Part shown: positions 18,349-28,106 of the stretch, piece by piece
How positions within the stretch are numbered: the first letter of the stretch is position 1
How the letters are laid out: every line of letters starts with the position of its first letter
Assembly (NCBI GenBank): GCA_007132725.1
Contig: SLOD01000111.1
Coordinates: 1 to 43,511 of the forward strand
Length of the DNA stretch: 43,511 bases
Direction of reading: 5' to 3'
Source: Candidatus Sumerlaeota bacterium
GTDB taxonomy: Bacteria; UBP6; UBA1177
The notes under the pieces: generated by a model
Database searches by the model: none
What the model saw: the letters and a program-made list of their open reading frames with translations, nothing else
Told to the model about the DNA's origin: nothing
Position numbers and translations under genes: made by a program

Positions 18349-18991
18349 ACAATTCATCTTCGTTAGGAGCTTCATCACTTTTCATACTTTCTCTTAAAAC
18401 AGCCATTTCATCATTTATTAATGTGATTTTTTCAAGGATTGATTTAATATGTTGAAGCATTTCCCTGCTGTCCTTCACAAGGTTTTTAATGTTTGAAGCC
18501 ACTACGGCAAAACCTTTCCCGGCTTCTCCGGCTCTTGCTGCCTCTATGGAGGCATTTATGGCGAGGATATCAATATTTTTTGTTATCAGACTGAAGTCAG
18601 ATATTGCTTTTCTTATCTCCCTGGTATTGAACTGAAGTTTTTCTTCAATTCCTTTATAGCGGGTAACAAACAGAAGGTTGAATGTATCAAATATAAACAT
18701 GAATTGCTCTCTGTTGAAAACAACTTGTGAAGGAGATGCCATTGCGAGCACATGATTATATACGTCGCTGACGGGAGCAAGAACGGCTATGATGTCGATG
18801 TAAGAATATTTTAAGACATCCAGTGGAGAAAAAGAAGCGGGAATTTCTTTGTCAAGAGCATATTTCAGTCCCGGAGCATCTTTTTTTTCATCGGCTATCA
18901 TTGCTATCTCAAGTCCTTCTATCTGGTAGATCATGTTGATGATCTCCAACTCTTTTTCACCGGCTCCAATAAATGCAATTTTTTTTGTCAT
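18335..18991 (-). CDS. Soluble Rossmann-fold plus MCP signalling-domain fusion
   Basis: Start at ATG 18991 ([12 protein letters not shown]..., SD GGGAG). N-term [18 protein letters not shown]...[12 protein letters not shown]-term [34 protein letters not shown] is the MCP hairpin-tip signature. Confidence 0.85.
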   Translation of the reverse strand: MTKKIAFIGAGEKELEIINMIYQIEGLEIAMIADEKKDAPGLKYALDKEIPASFSPLDVLKYSYIDIIAVLAPVSDVYNHVLAMASPSQVVFNREQFMFIFDTFNLLFVTRYKGIEEKLQFNTREIRKAISDFSLITKNIDILAINASIEAARAGEAGKGFAVVASNIKNLVKDSREMLQHIKSILEKITLINDEMAVLRESMKSDEAPNEDELSTHQ

Positions 18992-19116
18992 AGTAAATCT
19001 CCCAAAATGTTCCTGGAATGTTACCATATTTTTTAATAAGTTCAAACTTTATTAACATGCCTTTTTTCTTGATAATATGACATTTTCTGGTATTTTCTTG
19101 AGCTGGAGGAGAGAGA

Positions 19117-19464
19117 ATGAAGATATTTCTTATATTTACTTCGGTAATGTTCGGTGTAATTGGACAGGTTTTTTTTAAGAAAGCTGTGACAGGTCTTGGA
19201 ACTGTTTCTGTCGTTGAAGCAGCCGTAGTTTCAATTAAATCTCTGTCTTTCTGGATCGGAGGAGGATTGTATGCGGCATCTCTTCTTCTGTGGATGAAAA
19301 TTCTTGCAGATACCGATCTTTCTTATGCCCGTCCTTTTTCTGCTTTGGGATATGTTGTGGTAGCTTTTATTTCATTCATATATCTTGGAGAATCGATATC
19401 ATTGTTGAGGTGGATAGGGATCTTTCTCATTGCTGCAGGAGTATTTCTTGTGGCAAGAACATGA
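19117..19464 (+). CDS. SMR/DMT-superfamily small membrane transporter
   Basis: 115 aa, four TM segments, Y-A-R-P-F-SALGYVVVAFISFIYLGESISLLRWIGIFLIAAGVFLV pattern; GGAGG SD. Confidence 0.75.
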   Translation: MKIFLIFTSVMFGVIGQVFFKKAVTGLGTVSVVEAAVVSIKSLSFWIGGGLYAASLLLWMKILADTDLSYARPFSALGYVVVAFISFIYLGESISLLRWIGIFLIAAGVFLVART

Positions 19465-19490
19465 TTTATAAATTGGGAAAGGAGCAATAA

Positions 19491-20507
19491 ATGAAAGAAA
19501 AACTCGAACAGTTGAAAAAAGAGTTTGATAAGGCTATCGGTAACTCTGTAAAAAAAGAGGATATAGAACAGATCAGGGTTGCTTTTCTAGGGAAAAAAGG
19601 AGCTTTAACATCTATTATGAAGGAGATGAGAGATTTTTCTCTTGAGAAGAAAAAAGAAGTTGGACAGATGGTAAATGCAATGAAAAGTTACATTGAAGAG
19701 TCTGTTTTTGAATATCACAAAAATATAGATGAGAAAGAAATAGCCACCAGACTAAATAAAGAATGGGTAGATATCTCATGGCCGGCATATCCGGCGCAAG
19801 GAACAGTTCATCCGGTTTCTACTGTGAGGAAGGAATTGGAAGATCTTTTTACATCAATGGGTTTTGAAATTCTGGATGGTCCTGAAATGGAAAATGAATA
19901 CAATAATTTTATGGCACTCAACATTCCGGAAGACCATCCGGCAAGGGATACACAGGATACTTTCTGGCTGAAGAACGGAATGCTTCTTAGAACACATACT
20001 TCGCCTGTTCAAATAAGAGGGATGGAAAAAAGAAAGCCCCCGTTTAAATTTATTGCACCGGGGAAAACATACAGGAACGAGGCGACAGATGCCAGCCACG
20101 AACATACTTTTCATCAAATAGAGGGCATGGTCGTTGACAGAGATATAAGTGTTGCCAACCTGATATATACACTGAAAGCTATAATATCCAATATTTTCGG
20201 TCGCGAAGTTGAAGTAAGGCTCCGTCCCTCATATTTTCCTTTTGTTGAGCCCGGTTTTGAGCTGGATTTCCGTTGTCAGATATGTTCCGGGAAAGGATGC
20301 AGCGTATGCAAGCAAAGCGGGTGGATAGAGTATCTCGGTTGCGGCATGATCCATCCTAATGTGCTAAAAAATGGAGGAATTGATACAGATGAATTTCAAG
20401 GTTTTGCTTTTGGTGGCGGAATTGAAAGATTAGTAATGATGAAATACGGTATTGATGACATACGCCATTTTCACAGTGGAGACTTGAGGTTTCTCAAACA
20501 GTTTTAA
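19491..20507 (+). CDS. pheS: Phenylalanine--tRNA ligase alpha subunit
   Basis: HPVSTVRKELEDLFTSMGFEILDGPEMENEYNNF, LLRTHTSPVQIR, FHQIEGMVVD, GGGIERLVMMKYGIDDIR. Confidence 0.97.
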   Translation: MKEKLEQLKKEFDKAIGNSVKKEDIEQIRVAFLGKKGALTSIMKEMRDFSLEKKKEVGQMVNAMKSYIEESVFEYHKNIDEKEIATRLNKEWVDISWPAYPAQGTVHPVSTVRKELEDLFTSMGFEILDGPEMENEYNNFMALNIPEDHPARDTQDTFWLKNGMLLRTHTSPVQIRGMEKRKPPFKFIAPGKTYRNEATDASHEHTFHQIEGMVVDRDISVANLIYTLKAIISNIFGREVEVRLRPSYFPFVEPGFELDFRCQICSGKGCSVCKQSGWIEYLGCGMIHPNVLKNGGIDTDEFQGFAFGGGIERLVMMKYGIDDIRHFHSGDLRFLKQF

Positions 20508-20519
20508 CAGGAGTTTAAT

Positions 20520-22904
20520 ATGAAAATCTCGTATAATTGGCTTAATGACTACATAGATCTCAGTGATGTATCTCCTCAAGAGGTCGGGAGGATGCTCACG
20601 ATGAAATCTGCTGAAGTGGAAAAAGGGGAGTGGGTTGATGCACATTTTGAAAAAGTTGTTACAGCAAAAGTTGAAAAGGTGGAGCCGCATCCTGACTCAG
20701 ACAAACTCAAATTGGCTACGGTCTTTGATGGCAAAATATCCTTAAGAGTTGTCTGTGGTGCCCCCAATGTTGCTGAAGGTCAGGTAGTTGCTTTTGCACC
20801 TGTGGGAACAGTTCTTCCCGGTAATTTTGAAATAAAGCCGCTTAAAATAAGAGGAGTAGAAAGCTGCGGAATGATCTGTGCTGAAGATGAACTCGGTCTT
20901 GGTGATGAACATGATGGAATAATGGTACTTGACAGCTCTCTTGATATAGGTGTTCCTGTTTCAGAAATATTTGGAAATAAAGACTATGTTATTGAGATTG
21001 AAAACAAAACGATCAACCACCGTCCTGATCTGTGGGGACATTTGGGAATAGCAAGAGAATTGAAAGCAATATTTTCAAAATCCTGGAAAAATGAGCTGAA
21101 ATATAGAGGCGTAAAATGTGATAAAGAAGAAGAAGTTTTTGAGGTGGAGATCAAAACAGAAAGATGTCTTCACTATCTGGGTTTGAAAATTGGCAATCTA
21201 AAGGTGGAAGAATCTCCCCGTTGGCTTAAAACAAGATTGAAGAATATAGGCCTGAGACCGATAAATAATATAGTTGATATTTCAAATTTTGTAATGTTTG
21301 AAACCGGCCATCCTCTTCACGCTTTTGACAGATCAAATATTGCCGGAAATAAAATAGTGATCAGAGATGCTTTTGAAAATGAAAAGTTTGTCACTCTTGA
21401 TGAAATAGAAAGATTTCTTGATTCTGAGGATGCTGTAATTGCAGACAAAGAAAAGTCTCTTGCGATAGCTGGAGTCATGGGGGGGCTTAATAGCGAAGTT
21501 CAGTTCGGCACTAAAGAGATTTTTATCGAATCTGCTCTTTTTGACCCTGCAAGTATAAGAAGAACAGCGAACAGACATGACCTGAGAACCGATTCGTCAA
21601 GTCGTTTTGAAAAAGCTTTGTGGGTTGAAAACTCTTACCTTGCTGTTGAGAGGTTTGTTGAATTGCTAAAAGAAATAGTTCCCGGAGCAAAAGTTGTTTC
21701 GACTTTAGCTGTGGCTGACAATAGTGAAGGTTATGGTTTTAAAGGTTCGATCGAAGTTACAACAAAAAAAATAAGGTGTCTGCTTGGGGTGGGACAGGAA
21801 GATTTGAGTGATGAGAGGATAGTTAGTATTTTACGGAGCCTTGACTTCAGTGTTTCTGCAGAAGGAGAGCACCTTTCAATTGAGGTTCCGGAACATCGAA
21901 GAAGTAAAGATGTCTCTTTAGATGCTGACATTGTTGAAGAAATAGGTAGAATATATGGATACAACAACATCTGCCCTGTCAGTCCTCTTTTTACAATGGA
22001 TCGTGCTCCGGTGAATAAAAATGTTGTAAAAACTGATTTGATATGTTCGTTGATGACAAAGTCTTTTGGAGCAAATGAAGTAATGAATTATGCTTTTATA
22101 AAAAAAGAGCATGTTGAGATGATCCCGTTCCCGGAAGATAGAATAATCGAAACTGTTGATGAGAGAGAGTCTCCTTTTTTAAGGTATTCAATGGTTGTGG
22201 GACTGCTTGACAATCTTTTTGAAAACCTTAAAAATTTCAAGGAATTTATTCTTTTTGAGTTTGGAAGGGTATATTTTGATGATGGAGAAAAAAATAGACT
22301 TGCTGTTATTGTCACAGGAAAGGATGCCGGTTTTCTTAAAATGAAAGAAATAGCTGTCTCTATAGCTAAAGAAATTAAAGCCCCTCCATTTAGATTCAAC
22401 AGAATAGAAAAAGATTTTATGCTTGGAGAAAAGATCCTTCATCCGGGCCGGTCTGCCTCTGTCAGTTCTGTTAAATCCTGCTTCGGTATTTTAGGCGAGA
22501 TGCATCCGCAACTGCTTAAAAAATGGGGAATAGATGTTCCGGCGGCATATTTGGAATTTGATCTGGAAGAGCTTTATTCCTTGCCGGAAAAAGGGGTTAA
22601 ATTCTCTCATCTTTTTAAGTTTCCATCAACTTTTTTTGATGTTTCTGTAATTGTTCCTGAGAAAACGGAGACAGACCAGTTGTTTAAAATAATTAAGAAA
22701 TCTGTTGAAAGTAAAATATTTGTGGAAACAAAGATCGTCAACTGCTTTAAAGGTTCTCCTGTCCCTGAAGGGTTTTTAAGTATTTCATTCAGAGTTGTGC
22801 TTAATGGAAGAGAAAGAACTCTGACGGCTGACGAAATGAGGTCTGCCCAACAGAAACTTTTTGACGATTTTAGAAGAGCGGGTTATAAAATAAGTGGAGA
22901 TTAA
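20520..22904 (+). CDS. pheT: Phenylalanine--tRNA ligase beta subunit
   Basis: MKISYNWLNDYIDL; VEPHPDSDKLKLATV...VVCGAPNV; HRPDLWGHLGIARE; C-terminal FDX-ACB-like domain. Confidence 0.97.
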   Translation: MKISYNWLNDYIDLSDVSPQEVGRMLTMKSAEVEKGEWVDAHFEKVVTAKVEKVEPHPDSDKLKLATVFDGKISLRVVCGAPNVAEGQVVAFAPVGTVLPGNFEIKPLKIRGVESCGMICAEDELGLGDEHDGIMVLDSSLDIGVPVSEIFGNKDYVIEIENKTINHRPDLWGHLGIARELKAIFSKSWKNELKYRGVKCDKEEEVFEVEIKTERCLHYLGLKIGNLKVEESPRWLKTRLKNIGLRPINNIVDISNFVMFETGHPLHAFDRSNIAGNKIVIRDAFENEKFVTLDEIERFLDSEDAVIADKEKSLAIAGVMGGLNSEVQFGTKEIFIESALFDPASIRRTANRHDLRTDSSSRFEKALWVENSYLAVERFVELLKEIVPGAKVVSTLAVADNSEGYGFKGSIEVTTKKIRCLLGVGQEDLSDERIVSILRSLDFSVSAEGEHLSIEVPEHRRSKDVSLDADIVEEIGRIYGYNNICPVSPLFTMDRAPVNKNVVKTDLICSLMTKSFGANEVMNYAFIKKEHVEMIPFPEDRIIETVDERESPFLRYSMVVGLLDNLFENLKNFKEFILFEFGRVYFDDGEKNRLAVIVTGKDAGFLKMKEIAVSIAKEIKAPPFRFNRIEKDFMLGEKILHPGRSASVSSVKSCFGILGEMHPQLLKKWGIDVPAAYLEFDLEELYSLPEKGVKFSHLFKFPSTFFDVSVIVPEKTETDQLFKIIKKSVESKIFVETKIVNCFKGSPVPEGFLSISFRVVLNGRERTLTADEMRSAQQKLFDDFRRAGYKISGD

Positions 22905-22906
22905 AA

Positions 22907-23662
22907 TTGCAGGGAATAATTATTAAAAATAGAGAGCAGATAGAAAAAATAAAAAAGGCGGGACATATTATTGCAAAACTTTACTCTGAATTGAAAAAAT
23001 ATGTAAAGCCGGGAATATCAACTCTTCAAATAGATTCTTATGCGGACAGGTTTATTAAAAAAAGAGGCGGGATCCCGACATTTAAATCGGTTGCCGGATA
23101 CAGTCATGCAACATGTATAGCTGTAAACAATGAAGTTGTCCACGGAATTCCTAAAAAAGAGAAGATCATTAAACGAGGAGACATCGTTTCTGTTGATTGC
23201 GGTGTAACTTTAGATGGGTATATAGGGGACAGCACAGTAACTTTCATAATGCCTGGAGCACAAGAAGAGGCTGAAAAACTGGTGAAAGTTACAAAAGAAG
23301 CTCTTGCTCTTGGCATTGCCGAGTGTTTCCCCGGTAAAAGGCTGGGTGATATTGGTGCCGCTATACAGCAACATGCCGAGTCCAACGGTTTTTCTGTTGT
23401 TACAGAATATGTGGGACATGGAACAGGGATTTTCCTTCATGAAGAGCCGGCCATTCCTCATTACGGAATAAAAGGCGAAGGAATAGAGCTTAAAGAAGGG
23501 ATGGTTCTTGCAATAGAGCCGATGATAAACCAAGGCGTTGCTAAAACAAGAACAATGAACGATGGCTGGACGGTGGTTACTATGGATGGTAAGTTGAGTT
23601 GTCAGTTTGAACATACAGTTGCTATAACGGCGAACGGTCCTGAAATATTAACAAAGCTTTAA
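22907..23662 (+). CDS. map: Methionine aminopeptidase, type I
   Basis: IKNREQIEKIKKAGHIIA; VNNEVVHGIP; VSVDCGVTLDGYIGDSTVTF; VGHGTGIFLHEEPAIPHYG; AIEPMI. Start probably TTG. Confidence 0.96.
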   Translation: MQGIIIKNREQIEKIKKAGHIIAKLYSELKKYVKPGISTLQIDSYADRFIKKRGGIPTFKSVAGYSHATCIAVNNEVVHGIPKKEKIIKRGDIVSVDCGVTLDGYIGDSTVTFIMPGAQEEAEKLVKVTKEALALGIAECFPGKRLGDIGAAIQQHAESNGFSVVTEYVGHGTGIFLHEEPAIPHYGIKGEGIELKEGMVLAIEPMINQGVAKTRTMNDGWTVVTMDGKLSCQFEHTVAITANGPEILTKL

Positions 23663-23672
23663 GGAGGGAGGG

Positions 23673-23978
23673 ATGGTCAAAAAGGTTATATATATATTTA
23701 TCGTACTTTTCCTGCTTGCAAATTTTTCATGGAGTGGAAAACCACTTTGGAGACACCTGCTCCCATCATCTTCAACAGTAACTGAACCTGCAAAAGAAGG
23801 TGTTGAAAAGGGAAAAATATTTATTGAAAAAGCAGGAGAAACAGTAAAAGAAGGGACAGAAAAAGTAAAAGGAACCCTTAAAAAAGCTCCTACAGCAGAT
23901 ATTCCTAAAGAAGACCGAGAAAAACTCGAAGAATTCATCAGAGAAAGTTCTGAAAAGAAAAAGAAGGAAGAGAAATAA
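23673..23978 (+). CDS. Small hypothetical secreted protein
   Basis: 101 aa with signal peptide (VIYIFIVLFLLANFSWSG) and K/E-rich helical tail; SD AAGGAGGGAGG. Confidence 0.6.
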   Translation: MVKKVIYIFIVLFLLANFSWSGKPLWRHLLPSSSTVTEPAKEGVEKGKIFIEKAGETVKEGTEKVKGTLKKAPTADIPKEDREKLEEFIRESSEKKKKEEK

Positions 23979-23994
23979 AATACCTCTGTCAGGC

Positions 23995-25314
23995 TCAAAT
24001 AGTTTCAGCTATGAAATCGACTCCGTCTCTTGATACGATACGGCATTTTATGTAGGTTCCCGGTTTTTGACGGGTAATGTCGGCAATTATTGTTATTCCG
24101 TCAATTTCGGGTGCCTGATGCCACCCTCTTCCTGTCGGAACTTGCAGTTGCGGATCTATTCCTTCATAGAGAATTTCCATTTCCATTCCGATAAAGCGGT
24201 CAAGACTCTTTTCCGTGGTTGTATAAGCAACTTTTTCAATTTCGCTAAACCGTCTTTCAATGGTTTTTGAAGGGAGCGATCTCATTTTGAAAGACTCGGT
24301 ACGCTCTTCTTTTGAATATTTAAAAACTCCGGCATAATCAAAATAACCTTTCTTTATGAAATCTATAAGTTTTTCATGATCTTTCTGAGTCTCTTTCGGA
24401 AAAGATGAGATAAAGGTGGTTCGAAGTGTGCAGTTTTTCCCACAGATCTTTCTGACAAGATCGATGGTCTGTGCTACATTTTTCCCTGAGTAATGTCTGT
24501 TCATTTGTTTAAGAACAGTATCTGAAATGTGCTGAACAGGGATTTCAAAATAAGGGACAACTTTTTTAAGATCATTTATCGTATGAACGAGCTTACTGGT
24601 TATGCCCGAAGGATAGAGATACATTACTCTGATCTTGAAATTGCCGTTAACGGCGTTAAGTTCATTTAAAAGTTCTGTCAGAGAAGAACCGTTGACCGAT
24701 CCGTATTTTGTTGTGTCCTGAGATATAAGTATGATCTCTTTTACACCGTTTGAAACAAGCGTTTCAACTTCATTTACAATGTCTTCCACACTCCTTTCCC
24801 TGTATCTGCCCCTGATGAAAGGAATCGAACAGTAAGAGCAGAAATTATCACAACCGTCAGCAATTTTTACATAGGCGGTAAACGGTGAAAGTGTTAAAAC
24901 TCTTGGATCAGCGGAAGAATAGATATATGACGGTTCCGATATGTCAGGGGTATATTTAGTTTTATAGTTATCTTCTATGATCTGGGCGAAATTTCCAAGA
25001 GAATCGATTCCTGTTATGAAATCGGCCTCGGGGATCATATCTTTTATATCGGGATGAAGCTGAACAAGACATCCCGTAAGTGCAATCTTTGCTCCGCTTT
25101 TTTTTCCTTCATTCAGCTTAAAAAATCTTTCAATGGCTTCAACTCTTGCATCTTCTGTGAAGCTGCAACTGTTTATCACAATAAGGTCGGCTTCAGCAGG
25201 AATATCAGTTGCGCCCCAACCTTTTTCAATTAGAGATGCTGTTAATATTTCAGAGTCAACCCGGTTTTTAGGACAGCCAAGTGTTTCAACAAAAAATTTT
25301 CTGCTGTTTTTCAT
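23995..25314 (-). CDS. rimO: Ribosomal protein S12 methylthiotransferase
   Basis: KFFVETLGCPKNRVDSE; radical-SAM CDNFCSYCSIPFIRGRYRER; C-terminal TRAM-like region. Start placed at MKNSRKFF (25314). Confidence 0.93.
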   Translation of the reverse strand: MKNSRKFFVETLGCPKNRVDSEILTASLIEKGWGATDIPAEADLIVINSCSFTEDARVEAIERFFKLNEGKKSGAKIALTGCLVQLHPDIKDMIPEADFITGIDSLGNFAQIIEDNYKTKYTPDISEPSYIYSSADPRVLTLSPFTAYVKIADGCDNFCSYCSIPFIRGRYRERSVEDIVNEVETLVSNGVKEIILISQDTTKYGSVNGSSLTELLNELNAVNGNFKIRVMYLYPSGITSKLVHTINDLKKVVPYFEIPVQHISDTVLKQMNRHYSGKNVAQTIDLVRKICGKNCTLRTTFISSFPKETQKDHEKLIDFIKKGYFDYAGVFKYSKEERTESFKMRSLPSKTIERRFSEIEKVAYTTTEKSLDRFIGMEMEILYEGIDPQLQVPTGRGWHQAPEIDGITIIADITRQKPGTYIKCRIVSRDGVDFIAETI

Positions 25315-25315
25315 T

Positions 25316-26035
25316 TTACAGCTTAATGATATTAAAATTTGAGATAGTAAAAATTCTGGATGAATCAACTTGCTCAGGAATAAAAGAGAAAGTAGAACCT
25401 TCTTTCAAAAGAAGCAAAGGTGCAAATTTTTTATTTTGAGGGTTGTCCTGATCTATGGTTCCGTCTTTCATTTCAAAAGCTACTTTAATTCTTTGCCTTC
25501 CGAAATATCTGCGGAATGGACCTTTGGAGGCTCTGCCGGTGATGGTAATATCAATGAACATTTTTCCACTATCTTCATTAAAAGAAATTGATTCTACCCG
25601 GCTTTCAATAACGTTGTCGCCTGAAAGAGCTTTAGGAGTTTTAGTATCAAGAATTATATTTCCACCGTTACGAGCAGCTTTTTCATCAGTTTGAAGGGAT
25701 ATTCCTATGTCAACACCGCCAATAATAGAAAAAAGCGACTCTACACTGACAGTAGGGAAAAACAGATTCCTGCCTATGATTTCAATACTCATGCCGGGAA
25801 AAGCCTCAAGAAGCTTCGTTCTTAAAGTTTGAGGGTCGATGTTTTTTGCGGGACTCAACATGACACCATTGTTTTTTTCACTCCAGGATGATGCCAAAAC
25901 CGGCAGCCATGTGCCGTCGACACCTTTTATAACTACAGGATCAGCATATATTTGAATAGAAACAATAAAGATAAACAAACTGAAAAATGTTTTAAAAAAG
26001 AACTTTAAAATTTTACGGTGGCTATTCTTTTTCAT
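25316..26035 (-). CDS. Hypothetical secreted protein
   Basis: Start MKKNSHRKILKFFFKTFFSLFIFIVSIQIYADP with AGAGGG SD; signal peptide. Confidence 0.65.
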   Translation of the reverse strand: MKKNSHRKILKFFFKTFFSLFIFIVSIQIYADPVVIKGVDGTWLPVLASSWSEKNNGVMLSPAKNIDPQTLRTKLLEAFPGMSIEIIGRNLFFPTVSVESLFSIIGGVDIGISLQTDEKAARNGGNIILDTKTPKALSGDNVIESRVESISFNEDSGKMFIDITITGRASKGPFRRYFGRQRIKVAFEMKDGTIDQDNPQNKKFAPLLLLKEGSTFSFIPEQVDSSRIFTISNFNIIKL

Positions 26036-26909
26036 TTTTTTCCCTCTTTTCAGGTAACGGTTCGTTTTTAAACGCATGATAAAAGGCATATATTCCAAAT
26101 AAAACAAATGGGACACTCAACATTTGCCCCATTTTAATACCTTCCTGAAAGACCTGATGTTCCTTTATAAACTCTATAAAAAACCTGAAAGTAAAATAGC
26201 TGGTAAGAAAAATACCGACATATATCCCCGGTCTTTTCAATTTAGGGAAAAGGTATGAAACTGTCAGCATTACGGCAAGTATTATAAATCCTCCTGCGGC
26301 TTCATATAGTTGGGAAGGATATCTTACAGGCCAATATTGTATAAGGCAGTTCATATCGAGAATATCGCACTTTCCCATAGCCATATTTTTTGCCAGTAAC
26401 TCATCCGGAGCATGTCTAAGGAATTTAAATCCCCATGACGAGGTTGTTTGTGCCCCGACGATCTCACTGTTCATGAAATTGCCGAGTCTTACAAGCGTGG
26501 CCCCTACAGCGGCGGCAAAAACAATGCCGTCAGACAATTCAAAAAACCTTATATCATTCTTTTTTATAAATAGAAAAACAGCTGTTATAAGACCTATGGT
26601 AGCTCCGTGGCTGGCAACTCCTCCTTTGTGTATCTTCAGTATTTCAAGAGGATTGTTCAAGTAGAATTGAGGCTCATAAAAAAAACAATGTACCAATCTT
26701 GCTCCTATTATTACACCAAGTACACCCCATACAAGAAAATCGTCTGCCACTTTATCTTTAAAACCGTATTGCCTTAAAATCCTCCTGAAAAGAAAAAAGC
26801 CGATAAGAATAGTTAAAGCAAAAAAAAGTCCATAGTATCTCAACTCAAAGTTACCTATAGTTAAAAGTACCGGACTTGGATCCCAAATTACATAGCCGTC
26901 CATATTCAT
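26022..26909 (-). CDS. lgt: Prolipoprotein diacylglyceryl transferase
   Basis: ELRYYGLFFALTILIGFFLFRR; GARLVHCFFYEP; GGVASHGATIGL; VRLGNFMNSEIVG; YPSQLYEA. Confidence 0.95.
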   Translation of the reverse strand: MNMDGYVIWDPSPVLLTIGNFELRYYGLFFALTILIGFFLFRRILRQYGFKDKVADDFLVWGVLGVIIGARLVHCFFYEPQFYLNNPLEILKIHKGGVASHGATIGLITAVFLFIKKNDIRFFELSDGIVFAAAVGATLVRLGNFMNSEIVGAQTTSSWGFKFLRHAPDELLAKNMAMGKCDILDMNCLIQYWPVRYPSQLYEAAGGFIILAVMLTVSYLFPKLKRPGIYVGIFLTSYFTFRFFIEFIKEHQVFQEGIKMGQMLSVPFVLFGIYAFYHAFKNEPLPEKREKNEKE

Positions 26910-26930
26910 TATTTTCTCCTTTTCAAAACC

Positions 26931-28106
26931 TTAACTCAAAGGTTCCACAGTAAACAACAGTTTTGCTTTGATATCCATCAAAAGTTCTCCATCAGGTCTT
27001 CCCGCCTGCGGAAAAAAGATATAGTAGCTTTTTGCACCTATTTGAAAATCAAGACTTTTTATAGATTTTTGAAGAATATTCTTTCCGTGATAAGAATAAA
27101 GAAGCTCTATAGAGTCTCCTACTTCAAAAGAGTCTGCTCCAAAATACCCGATAAGATACTTTTCTTTTATTTCCGGATCATCGGAAAAGTAGTTTTCCAC
27201 TTCTCCATCCTCGTTAACCCCCATTTTAATACAGTTTTCATCATTTGTTTCAGGACATTCTGAACCATCAGGAAGAAAATACATTACCGGCTGACTGAAA
27301 AGTTCGGCTTCAAGTATGAAAGCAGAAGCTCTCTGATCATTTTTAAAATCGGGAGATTTGATAACTGAAAAGGTTAGGTCATTTAAAGTGGCTGAATATA
27401 TTTTGTCAAGGTATCCGGAATATTTTTGGAGGTCTTTTACTTCTGATAAAGCTATCCTTACCGGCTCATTTTCATGGCTAACTTTCAGATATACACAGTC
27501 TCTTTTCAAATCTTCCACTGTTCTTTTTTCATCAAGACAAAATTTAAAAGTATTTTCTCTTTCCAAGTCCTCTTTTTTACAAAAATCATTTATGTTGATA
27601 ATATCCATCCTAATCCTGTCATCTGAAAAAATATTTTTTTCATCAAAATCACAAATACTGAAAGTAAGCTCTTTTTCATAGTTTCTTGTGACATCGGGAA
27701 TACCTGCCTGTTGGATAGTAGATTCGATGGCCACTGTTTTTATAACATTTTTTCCTGAAATAAGATCAATAAAATCATCTGTTTTAAACAAAGGATTTTT
27801 AATGTCAAAAACTATCTCAGTGTTTTCCCCGAATTCATTTTTAATATCATTTTCTATTTCAGAGACAGCGGTTCCAGAAATTTTTTCTGTTACATCTTTT
27901 GTCTGTTTTGAAAGTGTGGAATCAAGCAATCCCAGACCGTCATTGATGTCGATCTTATACTCCGAAGGGCTGGCATCGGGGTTGTTTTTATCGAAAGGAT
28001 AGCTTACAGTTATTGAGATAAGTAATATTTCAGAACATCCGACGATAGATAGTATGAGAAATATCATTGCAACAATAGATTTGATCAGAATTTTTTTACT
28101 TTTCAT
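26931..28106 (-). CDS. Hypothetical lipoprotein
   Basis: Lipobox-like LSIVGC after a TM-like segment; 391 aa from M at 28106. Confidence 0.7.
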   Translation of the reverse strand: MKSKKILIKSIVAMIFLILSIVGCSEILLISITVSYPFDKNNPDASPSEYKIDINDGLGLLDSTLSKQTKDVTEKISGTAVSEIENDIKNEFGENTEIVFDIKNPLFKTDDFIDLISGKNVIKTVAIESTIQQAGIPDVTRNYEKELTFSICDFDEKNIFSDDRIRMDIININDFCKKEDLERENTFKFCLDEKRTVEDLKRDCVYLKVSHENEPVRIALSEVKDLQKYSGYLDKIYSATLNDLTFSVIKSPDFKNDQRASAFILEAELFSQPVMYFLPDGSECPETNDENCIKMGVNEDGEVENYFSDDPEIKEKYLIGYFGADSFEVGDSIELLYSYHGKNILQKSIKSLDFQIGAKSYYIFFPQAGRPDGELLMDIKAKLLFTVEPLS

